Assembly: GCF_008086045.1 (NCBI RefSeq)
Contig: NZ_VSEY01000022.1
Span: forward strand, 124,001 to 188,000
Source of the DNA: Nonomuraea sp. PA05
GTDB lineage: Bacteria; Actinomycetota; Actinomycetes; Streptosporangiales; Streptosporangiaceae
Length of the DNA: 64,000 nt
Direction: 5' to 3'
A program made the position numbers and the translations under genes. Positions 31,056 through 39,302 of the stretch are shown here, one piece after another. Each line of letters begins with the position of its first letter. Position 1 is the first letter of the stretch. The notes below the pieces were generated by a model. That model saw nothing but the letters and a program-made list of their open reading frames with translations, was not told the DNA's origin and did not search any database.

Positions 31056-31953
31056 AATCCTGGCGGCGCTCGCCGTCGCGACGGCGGCGGCCGGCTGCGC
31101 GGCCGGCGGCGGGCCGGCGCCGAGCGTCGTGGTCACCACGAACATCCTCGGCGACGTCACCCGCGCCGTCGTCGGCGGCGAGGCGGAGGTGACCGTGCTG
31201 ATGAAGCCGGACTCCGACCCGCACTCGTTCGGCGTCTCCGCGCAGGAGGCCGCGCGGATCGAGGCCGCCGACCTGATCGTCTACAACGGGCTCGGCCTGG
31301 AGGAGGGCGTGCTGCGCAACGTCGAGGCGGCGAAACGGGCCGGGGTGCCCGCGCTGGCCGTGGCGGAGGCGGCCGACCCGATCACGTTCACCGCCGACGA
31401 GAGCGCCGGGCAGCCCGACCCGCACTTCTGGACCGATCCCGGTCGCGTGGCCAAGGCCGTGGACCTCATCGCCGAGCAGGTCGTCGCCCAAGTGGACGGC
31501 GTGGACGCCGGCGCGGTGCGGGCAGCCGCCGCGGCGTACCGCGAGCAGGTCGAGCAGCTCGACGCCTGGGTCGGGCAGCAGGTCGCCACCGTGCCCGCCG
31601 GAGCGCGGCGGCTGGTGACCAACCATCACGTGTTCGGCTACTTCGCCCAGCGGTACGGCTTCGAGGTCGTCGGCGCGGTGATCCCCAGTGGCACCACGCT
31701 GGCCTCGCCGAGCGCCTCGGACCTGAAGTCGCTCAGCGACGCGATCCGGCGCACCGGCGTCAAGGCGATCTTCGCCGACTCCTCGCAGCCGGACCGGCTC
31801 ACCCAGGTGCTCGCCTTGGAGGCGGGCGTGGACGTCGAGGTCGTCCCCCTGTTCTCGGAGTCGCTGAGCCGCAGGACGCCGGGCGCGGCCACGTACCTCG
31901 ACATGGTGCGCAGCAACACGAAAGCCATCGTCGACGGCCTCAGCGGCCGTTGA
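31036..31953 (+). CDS. aztC: Zinc ABC transporter solute-binding lipoprotein (AztC family)
   Basis: 305 residues of the cluster A-I metal-binding family. The lipobox AAAGC is near residue 21. Likely zinc ligands are His63 (DPHSF), His130 (DPHFW), His197 or His198 (NHHVF) and an acidic residue in ADSSQPDR (247-254). There is no long His-rich loop, which is the AztC pattern rather than ZnuA, where AztD supplies the metal. The start ATGATG at 31036 lies in the third copy of a triplicated junction. RBS quality is modest (GGAGACC), so translation coupling through the repeats is likely. Confidence 0.85.
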   Translation: MMNALLRILAALAVATAAAGCAAGGGPAPSVVVTTNILGDVTRAVVGGEAEVTVLMKPDSDPHSFGVSAQEAARIEAADLIVYNGLGLEEGVLRNVEAAKRAGVPALAVAEAADPITFTADESAGQPDPHFWTDPGRVAKAVDLIAEQVVAQVDGVDAGAVRAAAAAYREQVEQLDAWVGQQVATVPAGARRLVTNHHVFGYFAQRYGFEVVGAVIPSGTTLASPSASDLKSLSDAIRRTGVKAIFADSSQPDRLTQVLALEAGVDVEVVPLFSESLSRRTPGAATYLDMVRSNTKAIVDGLSGR

Positions 31954-31984
31954 CACCCCCTCACAACAGAAAGGTGCACCACCC

Positions 31985-33163
31985 ATGACCCGGATCGCCG
32001 CCCCGGCGACGCTGCTCGCCGGAGCCCTCCTGCTCACCGCCTGCGGTGCCGCGCAGGAGCCCGCGTCCGCGCAGCTCCCGACCGCGCAGCCTCCGACGAC
32101 GGCCCCGCAGAAGACGGTTACGGACCCCGTCGTGATGACCTACGACGGCGGCCTGTACGTCGTCGACGGGCAGAGCCTGGAGCTGGCCCAGGACATCCCG
32201 CTCGCCGGGTACAACCGCGTCAACCCCGCGGGCGACGCCCGGCACGTGCTCGTCTCCACCTCGACCGGCTTCCGCGTCCTCGACGCCGCCTCCGCCACGC
32301 TGAAGAGCGACGAGTTCAAGGGCGCCAAGCCGGGGCACGTGGTCCGGCACGCCGGCACCACCGTCCTGTTCGCGGACGGCACCGGCGAGGTCACCCTCTT
32401 CGACCCGGACGAGCTGGCCGCCGGCCTGCCCCAGGGCGAGGTGTACAGGGCCGCCAGCGCCCACCACGGCGTCGCGATCAAGCTGGAGAACGGCGAGCTG
32501 GTCGTCACGATCGGCACCGAGGAGAAGCGCACCGGCATCCTCGTCCTGGACAAGGACCGCAAGGAGATCACCCGCAACGAGGACTGCCCCGGCGTCCACG
32601 GCGAGGCCACCGCCCAGGGCGAGGCGGTCGTGATCGGCTGCGAGGACGGCGTCCTGCTCTACAAGGACGGGAAGATCACCAAGATCGACAGCCCGGACGA
32701 GTACGGCAGGATCGGCAACCAGTCCGGCTCCCACCTGTCACCGGTCGTCCTCGGCGACTACAAGAAGGACCCGGACGCCGAGCTGGAACGCCCCACCCAG
32801 ATCTCCCTCATCGACACCGCGACCGGCAAGCTGAAACTGGTGGACCTGGGCGCCAGCTACACGTTCCGGTCGCTGGCGCGCGGCCCGCAGGGCGAACCCC
32901 TCGTCCTCGGGACCGACGGGGCCGTCCACGTCATCGACCCGGGCGCGGGGAAGGTCGTCAGGACCATCAAGGTGCTCGACGAGTGGACGGAACCGCTGGA
33001 GTGGCAGCGGCCCAGGCCGAACATCTTCGTCCGCGGCCAGGTCGTGTACGTGAGCGACCCGGAGGGCAAGCGGCTGCACGCCGTGGACTTCGCCTCGGGG
33101 AAGGTCACCAAGAGCACCTCACTGCCGCAGGCCCCGAACGAGCTCAGCGGCGTCGCGAGCTGA
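31985..33163 (+). CDS. aztD: Zinc metallochaperone AztD, lipoprotein
   Basis: 392 residues. The lipobox LLTAC is near residue 19. The mature part is a seven- or eight-bladed propeller-like fold with segments YVVDGQSLELAQDIPLAGYNRVNPAGDARHVLVST, then KPGHVVRHAGTTVLFADGTG, ASAHHGVAIKLENGELVVT, CPGVHGEAT and VIGCEDGVLLY. The His positions match the AztD pattern, where surface sites hand zinc to AztC. It follows the binding protein by 31 bp. Two AztD-like genes flanking aztC are unusual. Confidence 0.8.
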   Translation: MTRIAAPATLLAGALLLTACGAAQEPASAQLPTAQPPTTAPQKTVTDPVVMTYDGGLYVVDGQSLELAQDIPLAGYNRVNPAGDARHVLVSTSTGFRVLDAASATLKSDEFKGAKPGHVVRHAGTTVLFADGTGEVTLFDPDELAAGLPQGEVYRAASAHHGVAIKLENGELVVTIGTEEKRTGILVLDKDRKEITRNEDCPGVHGEATAQGEAVVIGCEDGVLLYKDGKITKIDSPDEYGRIGNQSGSHLSPVVLGDYKKDPDAELERPTQISLIDTATGKLKLVDLGASYTFRSLARGPQGEPLVLGTDGAVHVIDPGAGKVVRTIKVLDEWTEPLEWQRPRPNIFVRGQVVYVSDPEGKRLHAVDFASGKVTKSTSLPQAPNELSGVAS

Positions 33164-33171
33164 GACCTGGC

Positions 33172-35373
33172 TCACCTGGAGGTGGGCGCGACCTGCACGC
33201 GCCACCCTCCGCGGTGGTTCAGGAACGACGCCAGTGACCAGGTCAGCTGCCTGGCGTGCAGCGGGAAACCGGACTCCGCCGCCCGCCGGGCCGCCGCGAG
33301 CAGCACCAGGTGCTCGGCGGTGAACCAGGTGCGCGCCTCGTCCCTGCCGATCGGCGTCTCCGGCGTCACCAGCGGCAGGGCCGGGCGCAGGCCGGATCCT
33401 GCGTCCCGGCCGGGCCGCAGGATCCGGCCCGCCAGGTGGGCGCTGTGCAGGTAGTGGTCGAGCAGGCGGTGCAGGGTCGTCCGCCGCTCCTCGCGGGTGT
33501 CCTTCGCGTCGCTCAGCTCGCACGCGTACGCGCGGAGCAGCCCGTGGAGGGCGAACCGGCCGGGGACGCGCTCGCACAGCATGTTCGTCCTGGCCAGCTC
33601 GGCCACCAGCGGATGGGCGTCCCGCGGCGGCAGGCCCGCCAGGCTGGCGGCGGCGGCCGGCGTGAAGTCCGGGCCTGGATGCAGCCCCAGCAGCCGGAAC
33701 ACGCGGGCGGCCGGCGGGCTGAGCAGGCGGTAGGACCAGGAGAAGACCGCCCGCACGTTCGTGGCCTGCTCGCCGCCGTCGAACGGGTCCAGGCGGGCGC
33801 GGGCGCCGCGCAGCTCCGCGGCCAGGGCGGTGATGGGCAGGCGAGGGCTGGTGACGGCGCGGGCGACCGCGATGGACAGGGCCAGGGGGAGGCGGCCGCA
33901 GAACGCGACGATCTCGTCCACCGCCGCGCCCTCGCCAGTGCCCTCGCCAGTGCCCTCGCCCGCCGGCCGGTGCGCGCTTCCGTCGGCGGCGCCGTCCTGC
34001 GCCGTGCCCGAGCGGCGGGTGAGCAGCAGGCGCGCGTCCTGCTTGGGGAGCAGATCCACGGCGAACGCGTGCGCCCCCTCGACCGCCACCAGGCCGGTGA
34101 GCCGGTCCCGGCTGGTCACCACGGCCAGACAGCCGGGCGCGCCGGGCAGGAGCGGGCGGACCTGACCGGCGTCCCTGGCGTTGTCGAGCACGATCAGCAT
34201 CCGGCGGCCCGCCAGCAGGCTGCGGAACAGGGCGGTTCGCGCGTGCACGCCCGCGGGGAGCTGGTCCGCCTTGACGGCGAACGCGTCCAGGAAGCCCTGG
34301 ATCGCCTCCGCCGGCTCCATCGGGGATCCCGACGGGTCGAATCCGCGCAGGTCCACGTAGAGCTGGCCGTCGGGGAAGCGGGACTGGATCCGGCGCGCCC
34401 AGTGGATCGCCAGGGTGGTCTTGCCCACGCCCGCCATGCCGGTGAGGACCACGGCCCCCGCGCGGTCGTCGGCCAGCAGGGCGTCGAGCCGGTCCAGCTC
34501 CGCCTGACGGCCGACGAACTGCGGTACTCCGTGCGGGAGCTGCGCCGGGGTGACGGTGGGGGGACGGGACCGCGGGGCAGGAGCGTCGGGGAGAGGCATG
34601 AGGTCCGGGTCGGCGGCGAGGATGCGCTGGTGCAGGGTCTGCAGCGGGGCCGTGGGCTCGACGCCCAGCTCCTCCAGCAGCCGCCGCCGGGCGTCGCGGA
34701 AGGCGGCCAGCGCCTCCGCCTGCCGTCCGGACCGGTACAGGGCCAGCATGAGCAGCGCGTGCAGCCGCTCCCGCAGCGGATGGTGCGCCACCAGCCAGCG
34801 CAGCTCGGCGACCAGGTCGGCCTGGTCGCCGAGAACCATGTCCACCTCCATGCACTCCTCGATCGCCCCGATCCGCCGCTCGGCGAGCTGATCCCGCACC
34901 ATGTCGAGCAACGGGCTGCCCAGGCCGTCGCAGACCGGCCCCCGCCACAGCCGCAGCGCCGCGTGGAACGCGTCCGAGGCGCCCCTCAGGTCACCGGCGA
35001 CGTGCGCCTCCCTGGCGCGGCGCACCTCCTGCTCGAACACCTCCAGGTCCAGCCCTCCCGGCGGCACGCGCAGCACGTACCCGGCCTCCGTCCAGGCCAG
35101 CGTGCCGGACGGGCCGCGCCCGGCCCGTCCTGGCTCCAGCCAGGCCCGCAGGCTGGACATGTGCTTCTGCAGCAGGTTCACGGCGTACGCGGGAACGTTC
35201 CCGCCCCACAGCTCGTCGATGAGCCGGTCGCGGCTGACCGGGCGGTTGGCGTGCAGGAGCAGGACCGCCAGCAGGGTCCGCCGCCGTCCGGAGCCCAGGG
35301 CCAGGCTGGTACGCGCACGCCAGGCGCGCAGCGGCCCCAGCACCTCGAATCGCACTTCCTGACCTTCGGGCAT
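33172..35373 (-). CDS. SARP/AfsR-type regulator (BTAD + NB-ARC), truncated before TPRs
   Basis: 733 residues. The N-terminal OmpR-like DNA-binding domain (about 8-100) has RRRTLLAVLLLHANRPVSRDRLIDELW. A BTAD (about 105-255) ends RLLEELGVEPTAPLQTLHQRIL. The NB-ARC ATPase has the P-loop GMAGVGKTTLA (near 312) and MLIVLDNARDAGQVRPLLPG. AfsR-type proteins continue with TPRs, but this one stops with GGWRVQVAPTSR just where the first TPR would begin, next to the aztD stop. GGAGGCGGG precedes the ATG at 35373. SARPs activate antibiotic clusters by binding direct repeats near the -35. It is divergent from the peptidase/RiPP genes, so it is probably their activator. Confidence 0.85.
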   Translation of the reverse strand: MPEGQEVRFEVLGPLRAWRARTSLALGSGRRRTLLAVLLLHANRPVSRDRLIDELWGGNVPAYAVNLLQKHMSSLRAWLEPGRAGRGPSGTLAWTEAGYVLRVPPGGLDLEVFEQEVRRAREAHVAGDLRGASDAFHAALRLWRGPVCDGLGSPLLDMVRDQLAERRIGAIEECMEVDMVLGDQADLVAELRWLVAHHPLRERLHALLMLALYRSGRQAEALAAFRDARRRLLEELGVEPTAPLQTLHQRILAADPDLMPLPDAPAPRSRPPTVTPAQLPHGVPQFVGRQAELDRLDALLADDRAGAVVLTGMAGVGKTTLAIHWARRIQSRFPDGQLYVDLRGFDPSGSPMEPAEAIQGFLDAFAVKADQLPAGVHARTALFRSLLAGRRMLIVLDNARDAGQVRPLLPGAPGCLAVVTSRDRLTGLVAVEGAHAFAVDLLPKQDARLLLTRRSGTAQDGAADGSAHRPAGEGTGEGTGEGAAVDEIVAFCGRLPLALSIAVARAVTSPRLPITALAAELRGARARLDPFDGGEQATNVRAVFSWSYRLLSPPAARVFRLLGLHPGPDFTPAAAASLAGLPPRDAHPLVAELARTNMLCERVPGRFALHGLLRAYACELSDAKDTREERRTTLHRLLDHYLHSAHLAGRILRPGRDAGSGLRPALPLVTPETPIGRDEARTWFTAEHLVLLAAARRAAESGFPLHARQLTWSLASFLNHRGGWRVQVAPTSR

Positions 35374-35706
35374 CCCGCCTCCACAGAAGTAACACGGGTC
35401 TCGCTGTCCGCGAGGTGCGGCCGGACCGCCCCGGTCTTGATCCGCCGGGGACGCCCCCTCATTCGTCGTCCGGCCGGGTGGGGATGACGGGCGCGGGTCC
35501 GAGTTCATGACATATCCGGAAATTTCGGTGTGACAGGCGCACGCCTCGCCAGAGCGGCCACCACCGGGACGTCCAGCCACAGATCCAGCCCCAGATCCAG
35601 CGGCGGGTCCAGCTCCCGGTCCAGCGGCAGGTCCAGCCCCCGCGACGAAGCTTCGGTGGCAGAGCGGAACGCACCCAGCCACCACGGCAACGGAGGGAGC
35701 CGGACA
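35374..35706. other. Divergent promoter region between SARP and RiPP cluster
   Basis: No convincing gene. TATCCGGAAATTTCGG at about 35513 is AT-richer and may be part of a promoter. From 35570 to 35640 there is a run of imperfect GATCCAGC/GGTCCAGC repeats (five or more copies, about 12 bp apart) on the plus strand, which could be SARP-binding repeats or simple slippage. GGAGGGA at 35693 is the ribosome-binding site of the peptidase gene. Confidence 0.5.
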
Positions 35707-37845
35707 GTGTCCGAGGTCGCGAGGTCGTCGGGAATCATGGACGCGGGCGCCGCCCCAGCCGCCCGGCGGGACGACGTACGGGAACTGATCGCCGGACACG
35801 AGGTGGTCGACCCGTACCGCTGGCTGGAGGACCCGGACTCGCCCGAGACCCGCGACTGGCTGGCCGCGCAGGCGGACCTGTTCGCCCGCGCCAGGGACGG
35901 CTGGCGGGCCGGCGGCTGGTTCAAGGAACTGCGGCAGCTCACCTCGTTCGAACGGCTGTCGGTGCCGCAGTGGCGCGGTGGGCGCGCGTTCTACACCTGC
36001 CTGCGGCCCGGCGCGGAGCACCCCGCGCTCATGGTGCGCGACGGCAGAAGCGATGGCGGAAGCGACAGCAGAAGCGACGGCAAGGGCGATGGCAAGGGCG
36101 ACCGCGTTCTGTTCGAGCCGGACACCGCGGACCCGGAGCGGCGCACGGTGCTGGGCTACTGGTCCGCCTCCGCCGACGGCCGGCTGATGGCCTACCAGAC
36201 GGCGGTGGGCGGATCGGAGCGGTTCACGCTGCGGGTGCTCGACGTGGGGAGCGGGACGCACGTGGGCGCGCCGATCGACGGCTGCCGCTACTCGGCGGTC
36301 GCGTGGCTGCCCGGCCAGGACGCCTTCTACTACACCAGGTACGACGAACGCTCGGGCCCGCAGCTCCGCCTGCACCGGGTGGGGGAGAGCGCCAGGGCGG
36401 ACACGGTGATCCTCGGCGCGGGCTCCGACCGTACGGCCGAACTGGACGCGCTGGTCGGGCAGGACGGGCGGCTGCTGGTCGTCCAGGTGGCCTCCGGGCT
36501 GTCGGCGGCCAACGAGGTGTGGGTGGCCGACCTGCGCGAGAGCCCCGCCGACAGGCCCGTTCTGCGCAGGCTGCCGCTGCCGGAGGACGGGTGGACCTCC
36601 GCCTGGCCCGCGCCCGGCGGCCGCCTGTACCTGCTGACCGATGCCGGCGCGCCCCGCGGCCGGCTCCTCGTGGCCGGCCCGCCCGAGCGCGGCGAGATGA
36701 GGCCGCGCCCGCTGATCCCGGAGGATCCCGAGGCGGTGCTGGACGGGTTCGCGGTGCTCGACGGCCTGCTGCTGGTCCACTGGACGATCGCCGGCCGCGG
36801 CGCGGTGACCCGGCACGACCCGGCCACCGGCGGGCTCCTGGGCCAGATCGAGCTGCCCGGCCCCGGCATCGTCACGGAGCTGGCCCCCGGTGGGCAGGGC
36901 GACGAGGCCTGCTACGAGTACTCCGACCGCGTCACCCCCGAGACCGTCTACCGCTACCAGGCCCGCACCGGGGCCAGCACGCCGTGGCGCCGCAGCCCGG
37001 CCCCGGTCACCCCGCCGGTCAGGGCGTCCCAGACGGTGTGCGCCGCCCCCGACGGCACGCCCGTGCGGATCCTCCTGCTCGCCCCGTCCTGGCACCGGGC
37101 CGGGCCGCTGCCTGCGATCATCGAGGGGTACGGCGCCTTCGGGGAGCCGCGCATCGCCGACTACTACGCCGCGGCCCTGGCCTGGGCCGGGCGGGGCGGC
37201 CTGTTCGCCGTCGCGTGCGTGCGCGGCGGCGGCGAGAACGGCGAGGCCTGGCACCACGCCGGCCGCCGCGAGCACAAGCAGCGCGGCATCGACGACTTCC
37301 TCGCCGCGGCCGGCCACCTGGTGGCGGCCGGGCACACCACCCCCGACCGCCTGGGCGCCTTCGGGACCAGCGCGGGAGGCCTGCTCGCGGGCGCCGCGGC
37401 GACACAGCGCCCTGACCAGTTCGCCGCCGTCGCCTGCTCGGCGCCGCTGCTCGACATGGCCAGGTACGAGCTGACCGGCCTCGGCGAGCACTGGCGCGAG
37501 GAGTTCGGCAGCCGCGAGAGCCCGGAGGAGCTCGGCTGGCTGCTCGGCTACTCGCCCTACCACCGGGTCGTGCCCGGCACCCCGTACCCGGCCGTCCTGC
37601 TGTCGGCCTTCGCCGAGGACACCCGCGTCGACCCGCTGCACGCGCGGAAGATGACCGCCGCGCTGCAGTTCGCCACCACCTCGCGGCGGCCCGTGCTGCT
37701 GCGTCACGAGGCGGGCGCGGGGCACGGCGAGCGGGGCCGCACCGGCCGGTTGTCCTACTTCGCAGACGTGCTCGCGTTCTTCGCCCACGAGCTGGGGCTC
37801 GCGAGCATCACCCCGACCGAACCGAGAGGAGGTGAACTTCCATGA
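35707..37845 (+). CDS. Prolyl oligopeptidase family serine peptidase (S9A) of the RiPP cluster
   Basis: 712 residues from the GTG at 35707, which has GGAGGGA at good spacing; the ATG at 35737 is the alternative. The N-terminal part (DDVRELIAGHEVVDPYRWLEDP) and a seven-bladed propeller precede the alpha/beta hydrolase domain. The catalytic triad is visible: Ser555 in GTSAGG, Asp638 in AEDTRVDP and His673 in GAGHGER. A low-complexity insert of Ser, Asp, Gly and Lys sits near residue 118. These enzymes cut short peptides, usually after Pro, but the adjacent peptide has no Pro, so the specificity may differ. The stop overlaps the peptide gene start (ATGA at 37842). Confidence 0.88.
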   Translation: MSEVARSSGIMDAGAAPAARRDDVRELIAGHEVVDPYRWLEDPDSPETRDWLAAQADLFARARDGWRAGGWFKELRQLTSFERLSVPQWRGGRAFYTCLRPGAEHPALMVRDGRSDGGSDSRSDGKGDGKGDRVLFEPDTADPERRTVLGYWSASADGRLMAYQTAVGGSERFTLRVLDVGSGTHVGAPIDGCRYSAVAWLPGQDAFYYTRYDERSGPQLRLHRVGESARADTVILGAGSDRTAELDALVGQDGRLLVVQVASGLSAANEVWVADLRESPADRPVLRRLPLPEDGWTSAWPAPGGRLYLLTDAGAPRGRLLVAGPPERGEMRPRPLIPEDPEAVLDGFAVLDGLLLVHWTIAGRGAVTRHDPATGGLLGQIELPGPGIVTELAPGGQGDEACYEYSDRVTPETVYRYQARTGASTPWRRSPAPVTPPVRASQTVCAAPDGTPVRILLLAPSWHRAGPLPAIIEGYGAFGEPRIADYYAAALAWAGRGGLFAVACVRGGGENGEAWHHAGRREHKQRGIDDFLAAAGHLVAAGHTTPDRLGAFGTSAGGLLAGAAATQRPDQFAAVACSAPLLDMARYELTGLGEHWREEFGSRESPEELGWLLGYSPYHRVVPGTPYPAVLLSAFAEDTRVDPLHARKMTAALQFATTSRRPVLLRHEAGAGHGERGRTGRLSYFADVLAFFAHELGLASITPTEPRGGELP
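37827..37835 (+). promoter_or_regulatory. Perfect Shine-Dalgarno for the 18-aa peptide
   Basis: AGGAGGTGA is a nine-base exact complement of the 16S 3' end, six bases before the ATG at 37842. It is among the strongest ribosome-binding sites in the window and supports a highly translated small gene. Confidence 0.9.
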
Positions 37846-37898
37846 TCAAGAAGTCGACCAAGCGGTACAGCGTCGCCGGTGGTGCCCAGAAGGGCTGA
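37842..37898 (+). CDS. Putative RiPP precursor peptide, 18 aa
   Basis: The product is MIKKSTKRYSVAGGAQKG: basic N-terminal half, a single Arg8-Tyr9 pair, and a Gly-rich end finishing in Gly18. The start codon overlaps the peptidase stop. The ribosome-binding site is a nine-base perfect match, and a terminator-like hairpin follows 10 bp after the stop. These are the usual signs of a precursor gene expressed above its modification genes. The next gene is an MccB/ThiF-like adenylating enzyme, which in microcin C works on the C-terminus of a very short peptide. Microcin-type peptides end in Asn; this one ends in Gly, as do ubiquitin-like substrates of E1/ThiF. No homologue is known to me, and the role is inferred from context. 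Confidence 0.7.
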   Translation: MIKKSTKRYSVAGGAQKG

Positions 37899-37908
37899 TT
37901 CCGTTGCA

Positions 37909-37936
37909 GGTGGGGCGTCCTCAGGGGCGCCCCACC
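37909..37936 (+). terminator. Hairpin between peptide and adenylating enzyme genes
   Basis: GGTGGGGCGTCC pairs with GGGCGCCCCACC (12 bp, one G.T) around TCAG. It lies 10 bp after the peptide stop and 30 bp before the next start. It could act as a partial terminator or 3' stabiliser that raises peptide mRNA relative to the enzyme mRNA. Confidence 0.7.
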
Positions 37937-37966
37937 CCCCTCGGGCCGAATCTGTGAAGGACTGTC

Positions 37967-39124
37967 ATGACTCATCCCGTGCTCAAGACGAGCATCCCCT
38001 ACTTCATCGCCGAGGGGTCGGTGCACTTCAGGCTGGGCGGCGAGCTGACCTCGCTGGAGGACGCCGACGGCCGGGTCAGCAGGCTGCTGTCCCTGCTGGA
38101 CGGCACGCGCACCCCCGAGGAGGTCCACCGCGACCTGCGGGCCGTGCACCCCGACGTGACGGTGGACGACGTGCGCGAGGCCATCGGCGAGCTCGACGGG
38201 CTCCGCCTGATCCAGAGCGCGGACGACCCCGGCGACGACTTCGACCAGCTCTCCCGCGAGCGCTGGTCCAACAACCTGGGCTTCTTCGAGACCTACGCCT
38301 CGCTGCACGCCTCCAAGTACGACTTCCAGCGCCGCATCCGCGACGCCCGCGTCGCCGTGCTCGGCGTCGGCGGGATCGGCAGCCACGCGCTGATCGACCT
38401 GGTCGCCATCGGGTTCGAGGACATCAGGATCGTCGACTTCGACCGGATCGAGCTGTCGAACTTCAACCGTCAGATCCTCTACGGCGAGCCGTACGTGGGC
38501 CGGGTCAAGGTGGAGGTGGCCGCCGAGCGGGCGCGCGCGCTCAACAGCGCCGTGCGGATCGACCCGGTGCAGCGCAGGCTGATGTCCGGCGACGACGTGT
38601 ACGAGGTCGTCCGCGACCGCGACATCGTCATCGCCGTGGTGGACCGCCCCAAGGTGCACATCGCGCACTGGCTGAACGAGGGCTGCGTACGGGCGGGCAC
38701 GGCGCTCATCGTGGGCGGCGTGGACACCCAGCGGGCCCTGCACTACACGGTCGTGCCCGGCGTGTCCGGCTGCGTCGAATGCTGGTACGACCAGGTCCGC
38801 GGCAGCGACCCCACCTCCCTGACCGTGATGAACGTGCTCGACGAGATCGACAGGGAGGGCGGCACGTTCGGCGAGGACACCGCCGCCTTCAACGGCCTCG
38901 TGCTGTTCGGCGCGGGCTTCCTGGTCGCCGAGATGGTGCGCATCGCCAGCCGAGTCTCCCCGCCGCTGTCGGTGGGCCGGATGCTGGAGATGACCTTCCA
39001 CGACCCCCGCCTGCGCGAGGCCGAGTCGTGGAAACGCGACCCGCGCTGCGCGGCGTGCGGCGACGCGCGGCCGAAGCCCAGCCTGGAATGGCTGGCCGGC
39101 GACCTCGGCCCCCTGCCGTTCTGA
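37967..39124 (+). CDS. ThiF/MccB-like peptide-adenylating enzyme with N-terminal RRE-like domain
   Basis: 385 residues. Residues 1-85 look like a winged-helix peptide-binding (RRE/PqqD-like) domain: LLSLLDGTRTPEEVHRDL then VREAIGELDGLRLI. The E1/ThiF domain has the nucleotide loop GVGGIGSH (133-140), DFDRIELSNFNRQ with Arg168, and paired zinc cysteines Cys269/Cys272 and Cys361/Cys364. No separate catalytic Cys is evident, as in MccB, where the enzyme only adenylates and modifies the peptide C-terminus. The likely substrate is the 18-aa peptide upstream. GAAGGA precedes the ATG. Nearly identical hairpins flank the gene. Confidence 0.85.
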   Translation: MTHPVLKTSIPYFIAEGSVHFRLGGELTSLEDADGRVSRLLSLLDGTRTPEEVHRDLRAVHPDVTVDDVREAIGELDGLRLIQSADDPGDDFDQLSRERWSNNLGFFETYASLHASKYDFQRRIRDARVAVLGVGGIGSHALIDLVAIGFEDIRIVDFDRIELSNFNRQILYGEPYVGRVKVEVAAERARALNSAVRIDPVQRRLMSGDDVYEVVRDRDIVIAVVDRPKVHIAHWLNEGCVRAGTALIVGGVDTQRALHYTVVPGVSGCVECWYDQVRGSDPTSLTVMNVLDEIDREGGTFGEDTAAFNGLVLFGAGFLVAEMVRIASRVSPPLSVGRMLEMTFHDPRLREAESWKRDPRCAACGDARPKPSLEWLAGDLGPLPF

Positions 39125-39135
39125 ACCGCCCGCCC

Positions 39136-39163
39136 GGTGGGGCGCCTCCGGGGGCGCCCCACC
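39136..39163 (+). terminator. Second copy of the cluster hairpin after the adenylating enzyme gene
   Basis: GGTGGGGCGCC and GGCGCCCCACC form an 11-bp perfect stem around TCCGGG, 12 bp after the ThiF-like stop. Sequence and flank (CCCCCTCG) match the hairpin at 37909-37936 nearly base for base, so the two derive from one element. Confidence 0.7.
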
Positions 39164-39248
39164 CCCTCGCCGGGAGGCCCGCATGCGGTTACCCTCCCGG
39201 GTGAGCCTTCCCCGCCGCGCCTGTCAGTCCCCTGGGAGGACAACTGCC

Positions 39249-39293
39249 ATGGCACGTTCGAGCTCCTCCGCCGCGGCCCGGCCGCCCTCCTGA
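39249..39293 (+). CDS. Possible 14-aa upstream peptide before the MFS gene
   Basis: MARSSSSAAARPPS follows an excellent GGGAGGA at proper spacing, then stops nine bases before the MFS start at 39303 in the same frame. The MFS start has no ribosome-binding site of its own, so reinitiation is likely. It could be a regulatory frame or a second small peptide, or the upstream part of an MFS N-terminus that acquired a stop. Composition is low-complexity, so confidence is limited. Confidence 0.4.
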   Translation: MARSSSSAAARPPS

Positions 39294-39302
39294 GCCCGGC
39301 CG

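Noticed and set aside
33935..33970. 12-bp repeat in the SARP gene (GEGT units)
   Set aside because: A short slippage tract in a linker without visible consequence.
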